Shown piece after piece: positions 37,409 to 46,697 of a DNA stretch of 64,000 bases (its first letter is position 1; each line of letters starts with the position of its first letter). The stretch covers positions 1-64,000 of IMG/VR virus record IMGVR_UViG_3300046002_005654; one strand, 5' to 3'. The notes beneath the pieces were generated by a model. It saw only the letters and a list, made by a program, of their open reading frames with translations, had not been told where the DNA came from and made no database searches. Made by a program: the position numbers and the translations under genes. The DNA is from a virus.

Positions 37409-38344
37409 TTATTGTTTAAGTTCTTTAAATTTTAAATAATTTGTATTACTCATTTCAAAGAACCTTCCAGATTCATTGTCTTTCATAATATGTTTAATTG
37501 TTCCTCTGTTAGAGCAAACCTCTTTAATATGTTCTATATCGAAAGAACCATTAATAGGTGATGTTTGTTTAACTTTTCCATTAGCGACACCTGCATGAGT
37601 ATATGGATTTTCAAGAAACTTGATTTCGTTGTAAACATTTTCTAATTGTCTTACATCTTCATCGCAATAGTCAAGCATTTTTTGTAATGCATCTCTATCA
37701 TTTTTGAATACGATGTCCATCCATAATCCAATTTCTGTTTTAATCTTTCCTTCAAATCCTAAGAATTTAGATATATAGTCTAATTTATTTGAATTCAAAT
37801 ACAATTTAGATCTTGCAATTTTTAATGTATCAAACTGTCTATAACTTGGTAGCATTTTTAATCTGTGATATAATGCTCTAGTTCTTAACCATTTAAGGTC
37901 AAAGTTATCTCCATTATGCGCTACAATTAAATCTGCTTCGTTTAATGTTTCTATAAATTGTTCTACTAAAAAGTAATCTGATTGATCTTTATCCCAATTA
38001 AGGTTGTATACTTCGTCTTCACCAAGCCATTTATATGATACACATATAATAGCTCTTTCCTTTATAATTTGCTCAGGAGATACATTTTGTTTAAATCCAG
38101 CTCTCCAGAACCAACCAATATTTGGTGATGTTTCAATATCATATACTAATATTTTAGCTTTTACAGAAGATAATCTACTAATAGATTCTCTATTTTCTTG
38201 ATTTACTTCTCTTAAAGCTGTTTTACAATTACCTATAGTTGTTTCAAATCCTTTTAATCTAAGATGATTTCTTAATCTTTTAGAACCTTCTTTTAAATAA
38301 CCAGTTTTACTTCTTAAAAATTCTTTAATTTCAATTAACTCCAT
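37409..38344 (-). CDS. DEDDy-type 3'-5' exonuclease (RNase H-like fold)
   Basis: Numbering from the ATG at 38344, exonuclease motif I is VYDIET with D69 and E71, motif II is AHNGDNFD with D149, and motif III is Y226-x-x-x-D230 (YCDEDV). These are the four carboxylates and tyrosine of DEDDy nucleases, closest in look to the stand-alone RNase H-like family. The first 60 residues form a basic helical region that may bind nucleic acid. An in-frame ATG at 38371 exists, but the promoter's -7 box (38369-38376) covers it, so 38344 is the likelier start. A nuclease among virion genes could degrade host DNA, process ends, or be packaged. Confidence 0.85.
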   Translation of the reverse strand: MELIEIKEFLRSKTGYLKEGSKRLRNHLRLKGFETTIGNCKTALREVNQENRESISRLSSVKAKILVYDIETSPNIGWFWRAGFKQNVSPEQIIKERAIICVSYKWLGEDEVYNLNWDKDQSDYFLVEQFIETLNEADLIVAHNGDNFDLKWLRTRALYHRLKMLPSYRQFDTLKIARSKLYLNSNKLDYISKFLGFEGKIKTEIGLWMDIVFKNDRDALQKMLDYCDEDVRQLENVYNEIKFLENPYTHAGVANGKVKQTSPINGSFDIEHIKEVCSNRGTIKHIMKDNESGRFFEMSNTNYLKFKELKQ

Positions 38345-38368
38345 ATGTTGTTTTTTTTTAAACTTATA

Positions 38369-38400
38369 CAAAGTTATAACAAATAAATGACAATTCCTAA
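38369..38400 (-). promoter_or_regulatory. Promoter for the exonuclease gene
   Basis: The minus strand reads TAACTTTG (38369-38376), matching TAnnTTTG, with TTAGGAATT (38392-38400) 15 bases upstream. Both the element and the spacing equal those before the RNA-polymerase gene, and both sites continue as TTTGTATAA. A second possible -33 TTG lies only 14 bases upstream, which is too close. Confidence 0.68.
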
Positions 38401-38423
38401 TTTTTTAGCAATTATTTTATAAT

Positions 38424-39056
38424 TTATTTCTTAATATTAATTAATCTTAACTTATAACCTATAAATATATTCTTATTAGTATCGAATCCAGCAGAATATA
38501 TATCGCCTCTTCTATTTTGTATTCCTAAATCAACTTTAACTACAAAATTAGATAATGATGCATTATTATATGTTTCTACTCCTGTATATAAAGCAAATAC
38601 AGTTTGTTTAACAGGTACTGAAACTTCTACTTTTTTTTCTTTTATAGTATAAGTTGGTTTTATATAATTAATAGTTCCAACTGATTCAGCTTCTACGGTT
38701 AAATTTATATCTTTATTATCAAAGTTTTGACTGTATTTATTTATCTTAACGGCATTCATAAATAAATGTAATTTCTGAATACTATCTTTAGCTTTTAAAT
38801 AATCAACAACTAATTGTTTGTCTAATGGATTTACAATAGTTATTTTCTTATCTTTAAAGACAATACTATCTTTAATGATAGTATCATGTACCTTTATTGG
38901 TTTTAATGCATTAAACGAGCCGTGTTGAGCTGGTATTATAACCTCAGTATTTTGAACAGAAGGTAAAACTTTATTACTGCAACTTCTTTGTATAAATATA
39001 ACAAACAATAATACTATTATAATTATTTGATATATAAACTTTTTAATATCTATCAT
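38424..39056 (-). CDS. Membrane-anchored protein of the lysis cassette (210 aa)
   Basis: An N-terminal hydrophobic helix (about 9-23, YQIIIIVLLFVIFIQ) is followed by a short RSCSN segment and a periplasm-sized soluble domain with many Val/Ile-rich beta stretches. The start overlaps the endolysin stop by 4 bases. Position after the endolysin and topology suggest an inner-membrane spanin-like or envelope protein. The cysteine right after the helix is not in a clear lipobox, and no outer-membrane partner was found. Could also be a conserved membrane protein unrelated to lysis. Confidence 0.6.
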   Translation of the reverse strand: MIDIKKFIYQIIIIVLLFVIFIQRSCSNKVLPSVQNTEVIIPAQHGSFNALKPIKVHDTIIKDSIVFKDKKITIVNPLDKQLVVDYLKAKDSIQKLHLFMNAVKINKYSQNFDNKDINLTVEAESVGTINYIKPTYTIKEKKVEVSVPVKQTVFALYTGVETYNNASLSNFVVKVDLGIQNRRGDIYSAGFDTNKNIFIGYKLRLINIKK

Positions 39057-39628
39057 TGTAAATATTTTTTAAACAACCAATAATAACCAGCTATTAAATT
39101 AGCTTTATCAGTTCCGTTTATAATTCTTCTAGCTCCAATTGGATCTTCTGTTTTTTCATTAAAATACATTTCTAAGCATTTACCTGTAAAATCACCAACA
39201 TTAGAACTTCCTTTCAACATTCCTTCAAACATTACTTTTGTAGCAACGTCTAAAGTTAAACATAGTTCTGGATTACTAAGTAAATTTAACTTTAATAATC
39301 TACTTAATAACTCATAATTTTCATACCAAGTAAGTTGAACAAATCCTCTTCCGTAATATATTTTATCAGGAGTATTATAAGCCACTCCAGAATGCTTTAA
39401 TTTCTTTCCGTAAGGCCTTGTTTTACCCTTACCATATTCTTCTATAGGTCTTATGGTTTTTGCAGTTTCATGGTAAGTGGTGGCTAACATGTAAGCTAGC
39501 CACCTAATATCATTTAAACCTTTACTATCCCATTCATTAAATATTGCTTCAAATCCACTAACTTGTGATTGTGATAATTTACCAAAATTTAATCTATAGT
39601 TATTATAAAAATTTAATCTATTTATCAT
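39053..39628 (-). CDS. Endolysin, glycoside hydrolase family 19-like
   Basis: This is a 191-residue cell-wall hydrolase. LAYMLATTYHET (45-55) with E54, a second acid E64 in IEEYGKG, and YYGRGFVQLTWYENY (91-105) reproduce the catalytic-domain pattern of GH19 phage muramidases/chitinases. No cell-wall-binding domain or signal peptide is present, so export would rely on the holin. It lies 6 bases after the XhlA-like gene and overlaps the membrane-protein gene by 4 bases, giving a compact lysis operon. Confidence 0.85.
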   Translation of the reverse strand: MINRLNFYNNYRLNFGKLSQSQVSGFEAIFNEWDSKGLNDIRWLAYMLATTYHETAKTIRPIEEYGKGKTRPYGKKLKHSGVAYNTPDKIYYGRGFVQLTWYENYELLSRLLKLNLLSNPELCLTLDVATKVMFEGMLKGSSNVGDFTGKCLEMYFNEKTEDPIGARRIINGTDKANLIAGYYWLFKKYLQ

Positions 39629-39634
39629 ATTTTT

Positions 39635-39961
39635 TTATTTAGTCATTAACCATAAAAGATAAGAAAATACTATTCCAATTAAACCTCTTTGAAACCATTT
39701 CAAAGTATCTAATTTATCTGCATCTAATATTTGTTTATCTTCTAAAGCTTGAACTCTTTTGTCTAAAGAATCTAGTAACGAAACCATTCCCTTATGACCA
39801 TTTAACGAAGAACCTATTAAGGCTGATTCTATATTTCTAACACTATCTTTTACATCTACCATATCAGATTTATAAACCTTAAAATGATTTTCTAAACGAT
39901 CTATTTTTTCCTCCATTATGCTTTTTTTTCTATTTCTTACTACTTCTCTTTCTTCGTTCAT
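39635..39961 (-). CDS. XhlA-like coiled-coil protein with C-terminal membrane anchor
   Basis: The product is 108 residues. A charged coiled coil (about 15-85, with ENHFKVYKSDMVDVKDSV and DSLDKRVQALEDK) leads into a single C-terminal hydrophobic helix, GLIGIVFSYLLWLM. This layout matches haemolysin XhlA-like cell-surface proteins that accompany phage holins. It sits between the holin-like gene and the endolysin. It may modulate lysis; direct evidence is topology and context. Confidence 0.65.
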   Translation of the reverse strand: MNEEREVVRNRKKSIMEEKIDRLENHFKVYKSDMVDVKDSVRNIESALIGSSLNGHKGMVSLLDSLDKRVQALEDKQILDADKLDTLKWFQRGLIGIVFSYLLWLMTK

Positions 39962-39974
39962 TTTTTTTTGATAG

Positions 39975-40166
39975 TTACATTTTATCTTTTAGCTTTAATA
40001 TAGTTTCAGTTACTTTTGTACTTCCTAAATATACTGTAGCAATTATGATCCATTGAGAACCATTTAATTTTCCAAAGTATAAGTATAATGTAGCTATTAT
40101 AAATACTGTAAATGTTTTACTTATAGCCTTACCTATATATTTATCTACAAATTCTTGTCTACTCAT
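39975..40166 (-). CDS. Small holin-like membrane protein (63 aa)
   Basis: Two hydrophobic helices, TFTVFIIATLYLYFG and WIIIATVYLGS, are separated by a short GKLNGSQ turn. The N-terminus is charged and the C-terminus basic (KLKDKM). This is the typical size and layout of a two-helix holin, directly upstream of the XhlA-like and endolysin genes. The 42-base gap before it is A/T-rich with only a weak promoter-like TAAATTTG at 40187-40194. Confidence 0.68.
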   Translation of the reverse strand: MSRQEFVDKYIGKAISKTFTVFIIATLYLYFGKLNGSQWIIIATVYLGSTKVTETILKLKDKM

Positions 40167-40208
40167 TTTTCATATTATTTAATTTACAAATTTATTAAAA
40201 CTAATTAA

Positions 40209-40511
40209 CTATTCTCTTTCAATGCCTAAATATATTAAAACTATATCTTCTATATAAGCATTATCTGCAGCCCATTCAGTATATTGATCGTCATTTATTG
40301 GAACATTTCCTGTAGCTACAATAGTAAAAATAGTATTTGTTGTATCAAATTCTCCTTCTATTAAACTTGGATTAATTACTATTTCTTCAGAAATAACTTC
40401 GTAATAAGTATTACAAGAAGTATCTGTAGTACTATTTATTATAGGTCTAACTAAAAGTTTATTAGCTATTTTTGCAGGTAATCCTACTAGAATTGGTTTA
40501 ATGTTTATCAT
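40209..40511 (-). CDS. Small tail-region protein (100 aa)
   Basis: A beta-rich protein beginning MINIKPILVGLPAKIANKLLVRPI, with a single cysteine at about residue 33, ending in an acidic YIEDIVLIYLGIERE. It follows the large fibre gene by 7 bases and precedes the lysis genes. Length and position suggest a fibre-associated or structural protein; no family recognised. Confidence 0.6.
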   Translation of the reverse strand: MINIKPILVGLPAKIANKLLVRPIINSTTDTSCNTYYEVISEEIVINPSLIEGEFDTTNTIFTIVATGNVPINDDQYTEWAADNAYIEDIVLIYLGIERE

Positions 40512-40518
40512 AATGTTA

Positions 40519-43500
40519 TTAATTATCAGTTTCTACATATATTTTTTTCATACGTATATTTCTAGCTGTTGTTGTTAATGTCGCTAATTGAAAACCAGCT
40601 CTCATTTGTGCTGTTGATAATGGTAATGTTGATGTAGTAGTTCCTTCAGTAGAAGTACTATCTGTTAAATTATCAATTCTCCAATGAATAGTACTTGTAG
40701 CCGTATTATAAAATAAGAAAAAATCATATAATTTATTTACTGCAAAAGCAACTCCTGTACTTACTCTTGTTTCAGTAGTTCCGTTTTTTGTTGTAAGCAT
40801 AAAGTTAGTGTCTGACAAAGCTGTACTATAAGCAATTCCAGCTCTATTTCCAGTTGCGTTTTCAGTAGCCACTACCGTTGCCATTGCTTGGTCAGCTACT
40901 CCTACAAAAAACCTACTACCAGTTGCTCCTGTTCCATAATTTGCATCTGGAAACCATAATCTATACACTGCAAAAAATCCGCCATTAGAAGCAATTCCTG
41001 ATGATGTGTTTAAAGGCGATAAAGCTTGGCTTGTTCCACAAGTTGCATTAGCAGTCGCTGCACTAACAATATTAGTACAAACTCCATAAGAAGTGCTACT
41101 TGGGTTTGGCGTTGAAATAGTACCAACTGACGTAACAGCACCTCCTATAGCGCTTATTGAACTTGTTGTATTTGGACTTACTAAAAATATTGAATTTTGA
41201 TAAATTGCATTTTGTAAAGGAGTATCTAATCCAGATGCTCCTTTGGTTTTTAATGCGAATCTTCCAGCCACATATTTTCCATAATAAGAACCGTATCCAG
41301 AAGCAGGCGTAGGTGGCTCTGTAGTAATACCATGAACATTTATTACTGAATCATCTGTAATTGTTAGTTCAGTAAAACCGTTTTTTGTTATTGTAAGTGG
41401 AGTACCTGTTGCTGTTGTTGAATTATTTATAATTAAAGCTCTACCTGTAGAATTGTTATGCACATAGACTCCAGATGAAGTAGATTGATTACTAACAAGT
41501 AATCCATATCCAATACCTGAATTATTTACTGAAACAATACCAGAGCCTGTAGTAGAAAGGTTACTTGAATATATTCCATTGCCACTAGTAGATTGATTAT
41601 CAGAATATATACCATTTCCAGAAGACGTAGATAAATTATATGAATATATACCATTACCTGCATTACTTGAAGCATTATTTATAGAATACATACCATAGCC
41701 AGTAGAATTATTAGATACTTTTAATACGTTTGCAGATGATGTGCTTCCGTTGTTAACTAAATTTAATCCAACTGTTTGAGTAGAAGTTGAGTTTGTAAAA
41801 GTTTTTAATGATGTTACTGTTTGGTCAGTAGCTAATATCATATCTCCACCACCTGCAATTGTTGCCCAAGTATTATCTCCTCTTAAGTACGTAGTAGCGC
41901 TTGGAGTTCCTGTAGCGGTTAAATTGGAAATATCTACTGATGTTAAATAAGTAGAAGAGTCAACTGTACCGTTAGCTTTCAAGAAACCTGTTGCTAATCC
42001 ACTCGGAACCCTATAACCTGTAGCTATAGAATATCCTGATATTTGAAGTTGGTTAGCTACATCATCAACACTTGTTCCTAACAATAACCTACCATACCAT
42101 CTACCAAAGACAGTTGACGCGTTTCCTATTACAGTTGTATTACTTCCTAGACCAATAGCGTTTAAACCAATGACTATCTGATTAGTTTGATTATCTACTA
42201 AAGACCTAGTTCCGCTACCTATAAATACAGAATTAGAAAGTAACGTATTTAATGTTATTCCATCCGCGATAAATCTTCCACTATCGTAACCTAAAAGCGT
42301 ATTTGAACCTCCTGTAGTTATATTTAATCCTGCATTACCACCTACTATAACGTTTAAATTTCCATCAACTAAAGCTAATCCCGCTCCGTAACCACCAAGA
42401 ATGGTGTTTCCTGTACCTTTAGCATAAAATCCCGCACTTACCCCAACATATAAATTATTATTCCCAATAATATTACCATTCCCTGCGTTACTTCCAATGA
42501 AAGTATTTGTAGTTCCAATAGTATTGTTTGCCCCTGCTCCTGACCCTAAAAGCGTAATGTTACTACCTGTTATATTTCTTACACCCGCGCCTTTACCAAT
42601 AAGAGTATTTGTAGTTATATTCGATGCTCTAAATTCATTAGATATGTTTCCACCACTATTTAAAAGTGTCGTTGTCGCAGAAGAAGTACCAATAGTTTTA
42701 ACTGATACTAAAACAGTACCACTAAACGCGACGTCAGGGGTTACGGTTAAAACAGCAGTAGTAGTGGCTAAAATAGTGTTAGTTCCGGCAAATGAAATTA
42801 ACGAACCTCCACCAAAAGTAGTAGTAAAAGTTCCGCTACCTCCTCCGCTTATAACTATTTGATAATAAGTACCAATTGATGCTGCTAACGTTCCTACTAA
42901 AGCACTTGAGTTTCCGGCTGTGTGTGCGTATCCCAATACAAAACTTGTGCCTGACCATCCCGCTCCTGAGCCTGTTGCTGATATTTCAGCGCCTAATGGA
43001 GCAGTATCACTAGCTGTTGTACCTTTAAAAGATTTTGTTCCTGTAATAGTTTCAGTACCTGTTATATGTACAGTATTTGTGTCATTTGAAGGAGTATACC
43101 CTAATGCAGTAGCAACTGTTTTAGGTTTCCATAATAATGTTGCTGTATCATAAGCTAAAACCTCGTTATTATTTGGAGCAATAGCTGACACATTATGTAA
43201 TTCTTCTAACTCATATCCATTTTGAACTTTTACAAATATTGTTCCGTTAACACCGTGAGCATATAAAACATACCCAATTGTAACAAGGTGTAATGGTGCA
43301 ATAGGTTTTATATTAGTTATTTGTCCAGCAACTGTTCCGCTTAGATATAAAACATCACCGTCAGCCCAAGTTTCACCTTGTAAACTACCAGTAGTATTAA
43401 TTCCTCTTACTGTTCCACTTGTATTAATATAACCTTCTTGGTTTATTAATATTGTTTCTGTTACAATACCTATAGTTGTTCCACTAGTTATTTCGCTATC

Positions 43501-43797
43501 AGCTTTTGCTAAATCAACTTTAGGTCTTTGTCCTTGTGCTCCAGTGATTATGACAGCTTGATAATTAGCTTCAGATAATGTTATGTTTGTTGCTGTTTTA
43601 TTAACTATTCTAAGTACAGTTTCTTGTCCAATTTGTAAAGTTACGTTTCCGCCTTTAAGACCTAAATCTAATGTACCGTCAGTATCATTCCATTTTAATT
43701 TGCCAACTGCACTTGTTTGGGTTATAGCTGTATTAAATTGTTTGTAATTAGCTGTTACTCCCCCAGTAACAGCTAAATCATCTAGTATTTTAGACAT
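40519..43797 (-). CDS. Tail fibre / receptor-binding protein with beta-roll repeats (1092 aa)
   Basis: This is the larger of two fibre proteins. The N-terminal part is a Val/Thr/Ile-rich shaft. Residues about 392-516 contain repeating GxNNTxIGxxAG-like motifs (NTLIGKGAG, NTFIGSNAG, NNLYVGVSAG, NTILGGYGAG, NTLLGYDSG), a left-handed beta-roll as in YadA heads. A YLRGDNTWAT linker follows, then a run of GNGIYS repeats (about 692-766) and a C-terminal beta domain. Trimeric host-binding fibre is the natural reading. The gene is visibly less AT-rich than its neighbours, which fits exchange or different selection. Confidence 0.82.
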   Translation of the reverse strand: MSKILDDLAVTGGVTANYKQFNTAITQTSAVGKLKWNDTDGTLDLGLKGGNVTLQIGQETVLRIVNKTATNITLSEANYQAVIITGAQGQRPKVDLAKADSEITSGTTIGIVTETILINQEGYINTSGTVRGINTTGSLQGETWADGDVLYLSGTVAGQITNIKPIAPLHLVTIGYVLYAHGVNGTIFVKVQNGYELEELHNVSAIAPNNNEVLAYDTATLLWKPKTVATALGYTPSNDTNTVHITGTETITGTKSFKGTTASDTAPLGAEISATGSGAGWSGTSFVLGYAHTAGNSSALVGTLAASIGTYYQIVISGGGSGTFTTTFGGGSLISFAGTNTILATTTAVLTVTPDVAFSGTVLVSVKTIGTSSATTTLLNSGGNISNEFRASNITTNTLIGKGAGVRNITGSNITLLGSGAGANNTIGTTNTFIGSNAGNGNIIGNNNLYVGVSAGFYAKGTGNTILGGYGAGLALVDGNLNVIVGGNAGLNITTGGSNTLLGYDSGRFIADGITLNTLLSNSVFIGSGTRSLVDNQTNQIVIGLNAIGLGSNTTVIGNASTVFGRWYGRLLLGTSVDDVANQLQISGYSIATGYRVPSGLATGFLKANGTVDSSTYLTSVDISNLTATGTPSATTYLRGDNTWATIAGGGDMILATDQTVTSLKTFTNSTSTQTVGLNLVNNGSTSSANVLKVSNNSTGYGMYSINNASSNAGNGIYSYNLSTSSGNGIYSDNQSTSGNGIYSSNLSTTGSGIVSVNNSGIGYGLLVSNQSTSSGVYVHNNSTGRALIINNSTTATGTPLTITKNGFTELTITDDSVINVHGITTEPPTPASGYGSYYGKYVAGRFALKTKGASGLDTPLQNAIYQNSIFLVSPNTTSSISAIGGAVTSVGTISTPNPSSTSYGVCTNIVSAATANATCGTSQALSPLNTSSGIASNGGFFAVYRLWFPDANYGTGATGSRFFVGVADQAMATVVATENATGNRAGIAYSTALSDTNFMLTTKNGTTETRVSTGVAFAVNKLYDFFLFYNTATSTIHWRIDNLTDSTSTEGTTTSTLPLSTAQMRAGFQLATLTTTARNIRMKKIYVETDN
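41503..41718 (-). repeat. Tandem repeats inside the fibre gene
   Basis: Imperfect units of about 16-18 codons encode (G)NGIYSxNxSTS-like motifs in a row (GNGIYSYNLSTS, GNGIYSDNQSTS, GNGIYSSNLSTT, then GSGIVSVNNSG). Nucleotide identity between units is high around GGAATATATTC. Such repeats can change number by recombination and lengthen or shorten a fibre. Confidence 0.75.
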
Positions 43798-43803
43798 AAA
43801 TTA

Positions 43804-45972
43804 TTATTTTTTAATTACCACTGTGTATAATCCTGAAGTAGGAGCTACATTGAATGTAAGCGTAACTACTGTAGAACTTGTTACCACGACTTTTGTATTA
43901 ACTATTTCTTTTGTTGCTGTGTCAAATATTGTAACTGTTGGATATAATGATCCTCCAACTAATCCATGTGTTAATGGAATATCTGTTAAAACTCCATTTC
44001 CAAAAGCAGAATTTACATAAACCCAATTAGCTCCAGTAAGTTCTGTTCTTAATTTTAAAGGAGTAACTGCAAATCCATCATTAGTACCTGTAGTAACTTC
44101 TGCTTGTGTTGCTATTTCTACAGTACCAGTAACTGTCTCTGTAGCTACTGTAATATTTTTATTAACTGAAGTCCAGTTTGCGTCTGCTATTGGATTTGTA
44201 ATTTCAGCTATAATCATATCGCCAATTTCCAATGTAGTTCCAAAGAATCCAGCTCCATTTCCAGCCACAGTAACTGTATATGTATATCCTTTTAATATAC
44301 CAGCGCCAGTAGGTGGTGCTACAGAGGCGTCATAAGCACCCATATAAGTTAATGCTCCAGTTAATGCAGATGTAATATCTGAAGTTAAAGCAATAGTACC
44401 AGTTGCGGCTGGAAATGTAATTGTATTAGCTCCAGCTGTTGATGGAGCATTTAATGTTATAGTTCCTGAAGCTGAGCCATTAAATTTAATAGCTCCAGTA
44501 TCAAAAGATTTAACACCAGCTACTGGTATAGTTGCCGCTATTCCAACTGCTAATAACGTACTTGTTGCAGAAGGAAATGTATAAGTTTGAGCCGCAGTAC
44601 CTGTAAAAGTAGATGACCCAGAAGTAAAAGTATGCCCATTAACTGTTGTTGGAGTAATAGCTCCAAGCGTAATGGTTAAGCTAGGCGTAGTGCCTCCTGA
44701 TGAAGTTCCTGACACTCCATTAGCTGTAGTAACACCTATTGCAGTTACAGTTCCTGTTCCATATACAGTTGTATCTAAAGAAAATGTTCCAGCGGCAGTC
44801 ATTTTTACAAACGGAGTGCCTGAAACATAAGTAGGATAAGCTAATGCTCCCCAAGTTCCTATATTAGAAGTAAGAGCAAGTGTACCAGTTGTTGCTGGTA
44901 GTGTTAAAATCGTAGCTGTTCCAGCAACTGCGCTTGGTTGAATAGTAGCATCTCCTGAAGTATTTCCAAAGAATTTAATCTTACCAATAGTTGTTGTATT
45001 AACTCCTAAATTTATAACAGAAGCTCCGTCAGTTGTTATTCCAGCAACTACTTTAGTATCTGTAGTTCCAGCGCCTAATACCAATGAATTTGCTGTTAAA
45101 GCACCTCCAGTAGCAGTTACTGTTCCACCTCCAGATGTTGCTATAGTAACAATAGCATCAAGTCCAGTTCCAGTTGTTGTTAAGCTTATGTTTGAACCTT
45201 CTACTAATTTAAGACTTCCTCCAGAAGCTGATAATGTAGTTGTATGAGAAGTTGCGTCTGAAGTTCCAGCTAGAGTTTGATTACCAGTATTTGTTCCTGA
45301 GTTTGTTCCTGTAATATCAGATGTTAAAGCCAAAGTTCCAGTAGCAGTTGGTAATGTAACTGTATAATTTGTAGCTGATGCATTAGCTGAGGCTATTGCT
45401 GTTGTTCCAGTACTTGATCCTTTAACAGCTAATTTAATAGTATCAAAAGTTTTTAATCCAGTAACTGATTGAATTCCAGCAAGAACCATATCTCCAGATC
45501 CAGCAGGAGTAGCCCAAGAACCATCTCCTCTTAAAAATGTAGTTGTGCTTCCTCCGCTAGATCCAGGAACAAGTCCTTTTAATGTAGATGTAAATACATC
45601 TAACTCAGCTGTTAATTGAGTTGCTGTTAAATCTAAAGGATCAGCTAAAGAAGCTGTGTTGTTTCCTTTAAATGTATGTGCGGCCATTTTTGCTAATTTA
45701 GCATTAGTTACCGCATTAGCTGTAATAGTTTGAGTTCCATCACCAAGAGATGTTACTTCTCCTGTATGGTTAGGGTGTGCGTATGTAAGCGACGACCAAG
45801 TTGCTCCATTCCAAGAATATGCTTTTAAATCAGTTGTGTTCCAATAAGTAAATCCTAAATTTATACCAGCCCATGTAGTTGTTACTGGATGAGATGCTAA
45901 ATTTTGTAACTTCATATTCAACATTTGATTTTTACTTAAATCAATGTCTACTAAAAAAGGAATATTTGCCAT
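43804..45972 (-). CDS. Tail fibre protein (722 aa)
   Basis: The product is made of repeated fibre elements: [11 protein letters not shown] near residue 150, several [22 protein letters not shown] segments, and glycine/threonine-rich strands. An [17 protein letters not shown] segment (about 600-620) is a familiar tail-fibre linker with trimer-forming repeats. The C-terminal 75 residues form a compact beta domain with [18 protein letters not shown], resembling the C-terminus of the next protein (105 aa). It is separated from its neighbours by only 6 bases on each side. A structural fibre with a terminal binding domain is likely. Confidence 0.8.
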   Translation of the reverse strand: MANIPFLVDIDLSKNQMLNMKLQNLASHPVTTTWAGINLGFTYWNTTDLKAYSWNGATWSSLTYAHPNHTGEVTSLGDGTQTITANAVTNAKLAKMAAHTFKGNNTASLADPLDLTATQLTAELDVFTSTLKGLVPGSSGGSTTTFLRGDGSWATPAGSGDMVLAGIQSVTGLKTFDTIKLAVKGSSTGTTAIASANASATNYTVTLPTATGTLALTSDITGTNSGTNTGNQTLAGTSDATSHTTTLSASGGSLKLVEGSNISLTTTGTGLDAIVTIATSGGGTVTATGGALTANSLVLGAGTTDTKVVAGITTDGASVINLGVNTTTIGKIKFFGNTSGDATIQPSAVAGTATILTLPATTGTLALTSNIGTWGALAYPTYVSGTPFVKMTAAGTFSLDTTVYGTGTVTAIGVTTANGVSGTSSGGTTPSLTITLGAITPTTVNGHTFTSGSSTFTGTAAQTYTFPSATSTLLAVGIAATIPVAGVKSFDTGAIKFNGSASGTITLNAPSTAGANTITFPAATGTIALTSDITSALTGALTYMGAYDASVAPPTGAGILKGYTYTVTVAGNGAGFFGTTLEIGDMIIAEITNPIADANWTSVNKNITVATETVTGTVEIATQAEVTTGTNDGFAVTPLKLRTELTGANWVYVNSAFGNGVLTDIPLTHGLVGGSLYPTVTIFDTATKEIVNTKVVVTSSTVVTLTFNVAPTSGLYTVVIKK

Positions 45973-45978
45973 AATTTT

Positions 45979-46296
45979 TTAATTTAATGTTGCTTTGCCA
46001 GAAAATGCGGCGCTAAATGTTAATGTTATATTATTTATATTTTGATAGTTAATTTCACCTATAACAACAGTGCCAGCACTATCCATCACCATTACTGATG
46101 GAAATTTATTCAACATGTGAGAAATTGTCCATACTGTTGAAGGTATGTTCTGAGTATATACAAAATTTTTATCAACATTTAAAATATCTAAAGCCGTTAT
46201 AAATGGATTTATACCATCAGCGCCATCATTAATAAGTTGCGATGTATTTGATACGGATGATGAACTTGATGGTATTGATGTTATTATTTTTGCCAT
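45979..46296 (-). CDS. Small fibre-tip protein (105 aa)
   Basis: After a Ser-rich N-terminus, the protein has the pattern VWTISHMLNKFPSVMVMDSAG, then GEINYQNINNITLTFSAAFSGKATL, a beta sandwich common at phage fibre ends. The same pattern is visible at the C-terminus of the 722-residue fibre, so the two may be related modules. It abuts its upstream neighbour (one-base overlap). Likely a fibre-tip or adaptor subunit. Confidence 0.68.
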   Translation of the reverse strand: MAKIITSIPSSSSSVSNTSQLINDGADGINPFITALDILNVDKNFVYTQNIPSTVWTISHMLNKFPSVMVMDSAGTVVIGEINYQNINNITLTFSAAFSGKATLN

Positions 46297-46682
46297 TATA
46301 CTGTTTCTATTAAATATTCTACTGATACCTTACTTCCTGCCTTAACAGTAAATGTAATAGGCGTTTGATTAAGCGTTGTTACTTCTATATTCTGAGTTGT
46401 TCCAGCTGGGAATGTAAAAGTGTTATATAATATACTTCCACTTAAAACTATTATAGTTATTGAATGAAATGTATTAATTGGATATAACACAACTTCGTCT
46501 GTTATTGGTTCAAATGAATCCGTAATTAACGTATTATAATTTGGACCGCCATTAGCACAAGTGTTTACCGCTGAAACTAAATTAACTAATTTCCTTAAGT
46601 CTGAATTTAATATTTTCTTACAGTCTTGAAAAGATATTAGTAGTTCGTTTATTGTTTGATTTATTTCATTGCACTCTATCAT
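46296..46682 (-). CDS. Fibre-region structural protein (128 aa)
   Basis: A helical N-terminus with two cysteines (CNEINQTINELLISFQDC) is followed by a beta-rich domain with VLYPINTFHSITIIVLSGS and a Thr-rich C-terminus. No enzyme motif. It lies in the tightly packed fibre run, overlapping the next gene by one base. Probably an adaptor or minor fibre component; family unrecognised. Confidence 0.6.
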   Translation of the reverse strand: MIECNEINQTINELLISFQDCKKILNSDLRKLVNLVSAVNTCANGGPNYNTLITDSFEPITDEVVLYPINTFHSITIIVLSGSILYNTFTFPAGTTQNIEVTTLNQTPITFTVKAGSKVSVEYLIETV

Positions 46683-46697
46683 AATTATATTTTATTT

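Noticed and set aside
40187-40194. TAAATTTG as a promoter for the holin-like gene
   Set aside because: No TTG or TTA at 19-21 bases upstream; kept only as a remark.
41503-41718. Repeats that could be taken for a CRISPR array
   Set aside because: Units are in frame, lack unique spacers and encode fibre repeats; no cas genes.
42497-43153. Plus-strand reading frames opposite the fibre gene
   Set aside because: Pro/Val-rich translations mirror the Gly/Thr/Asn repeats on the other strand; no leader or neighbours.
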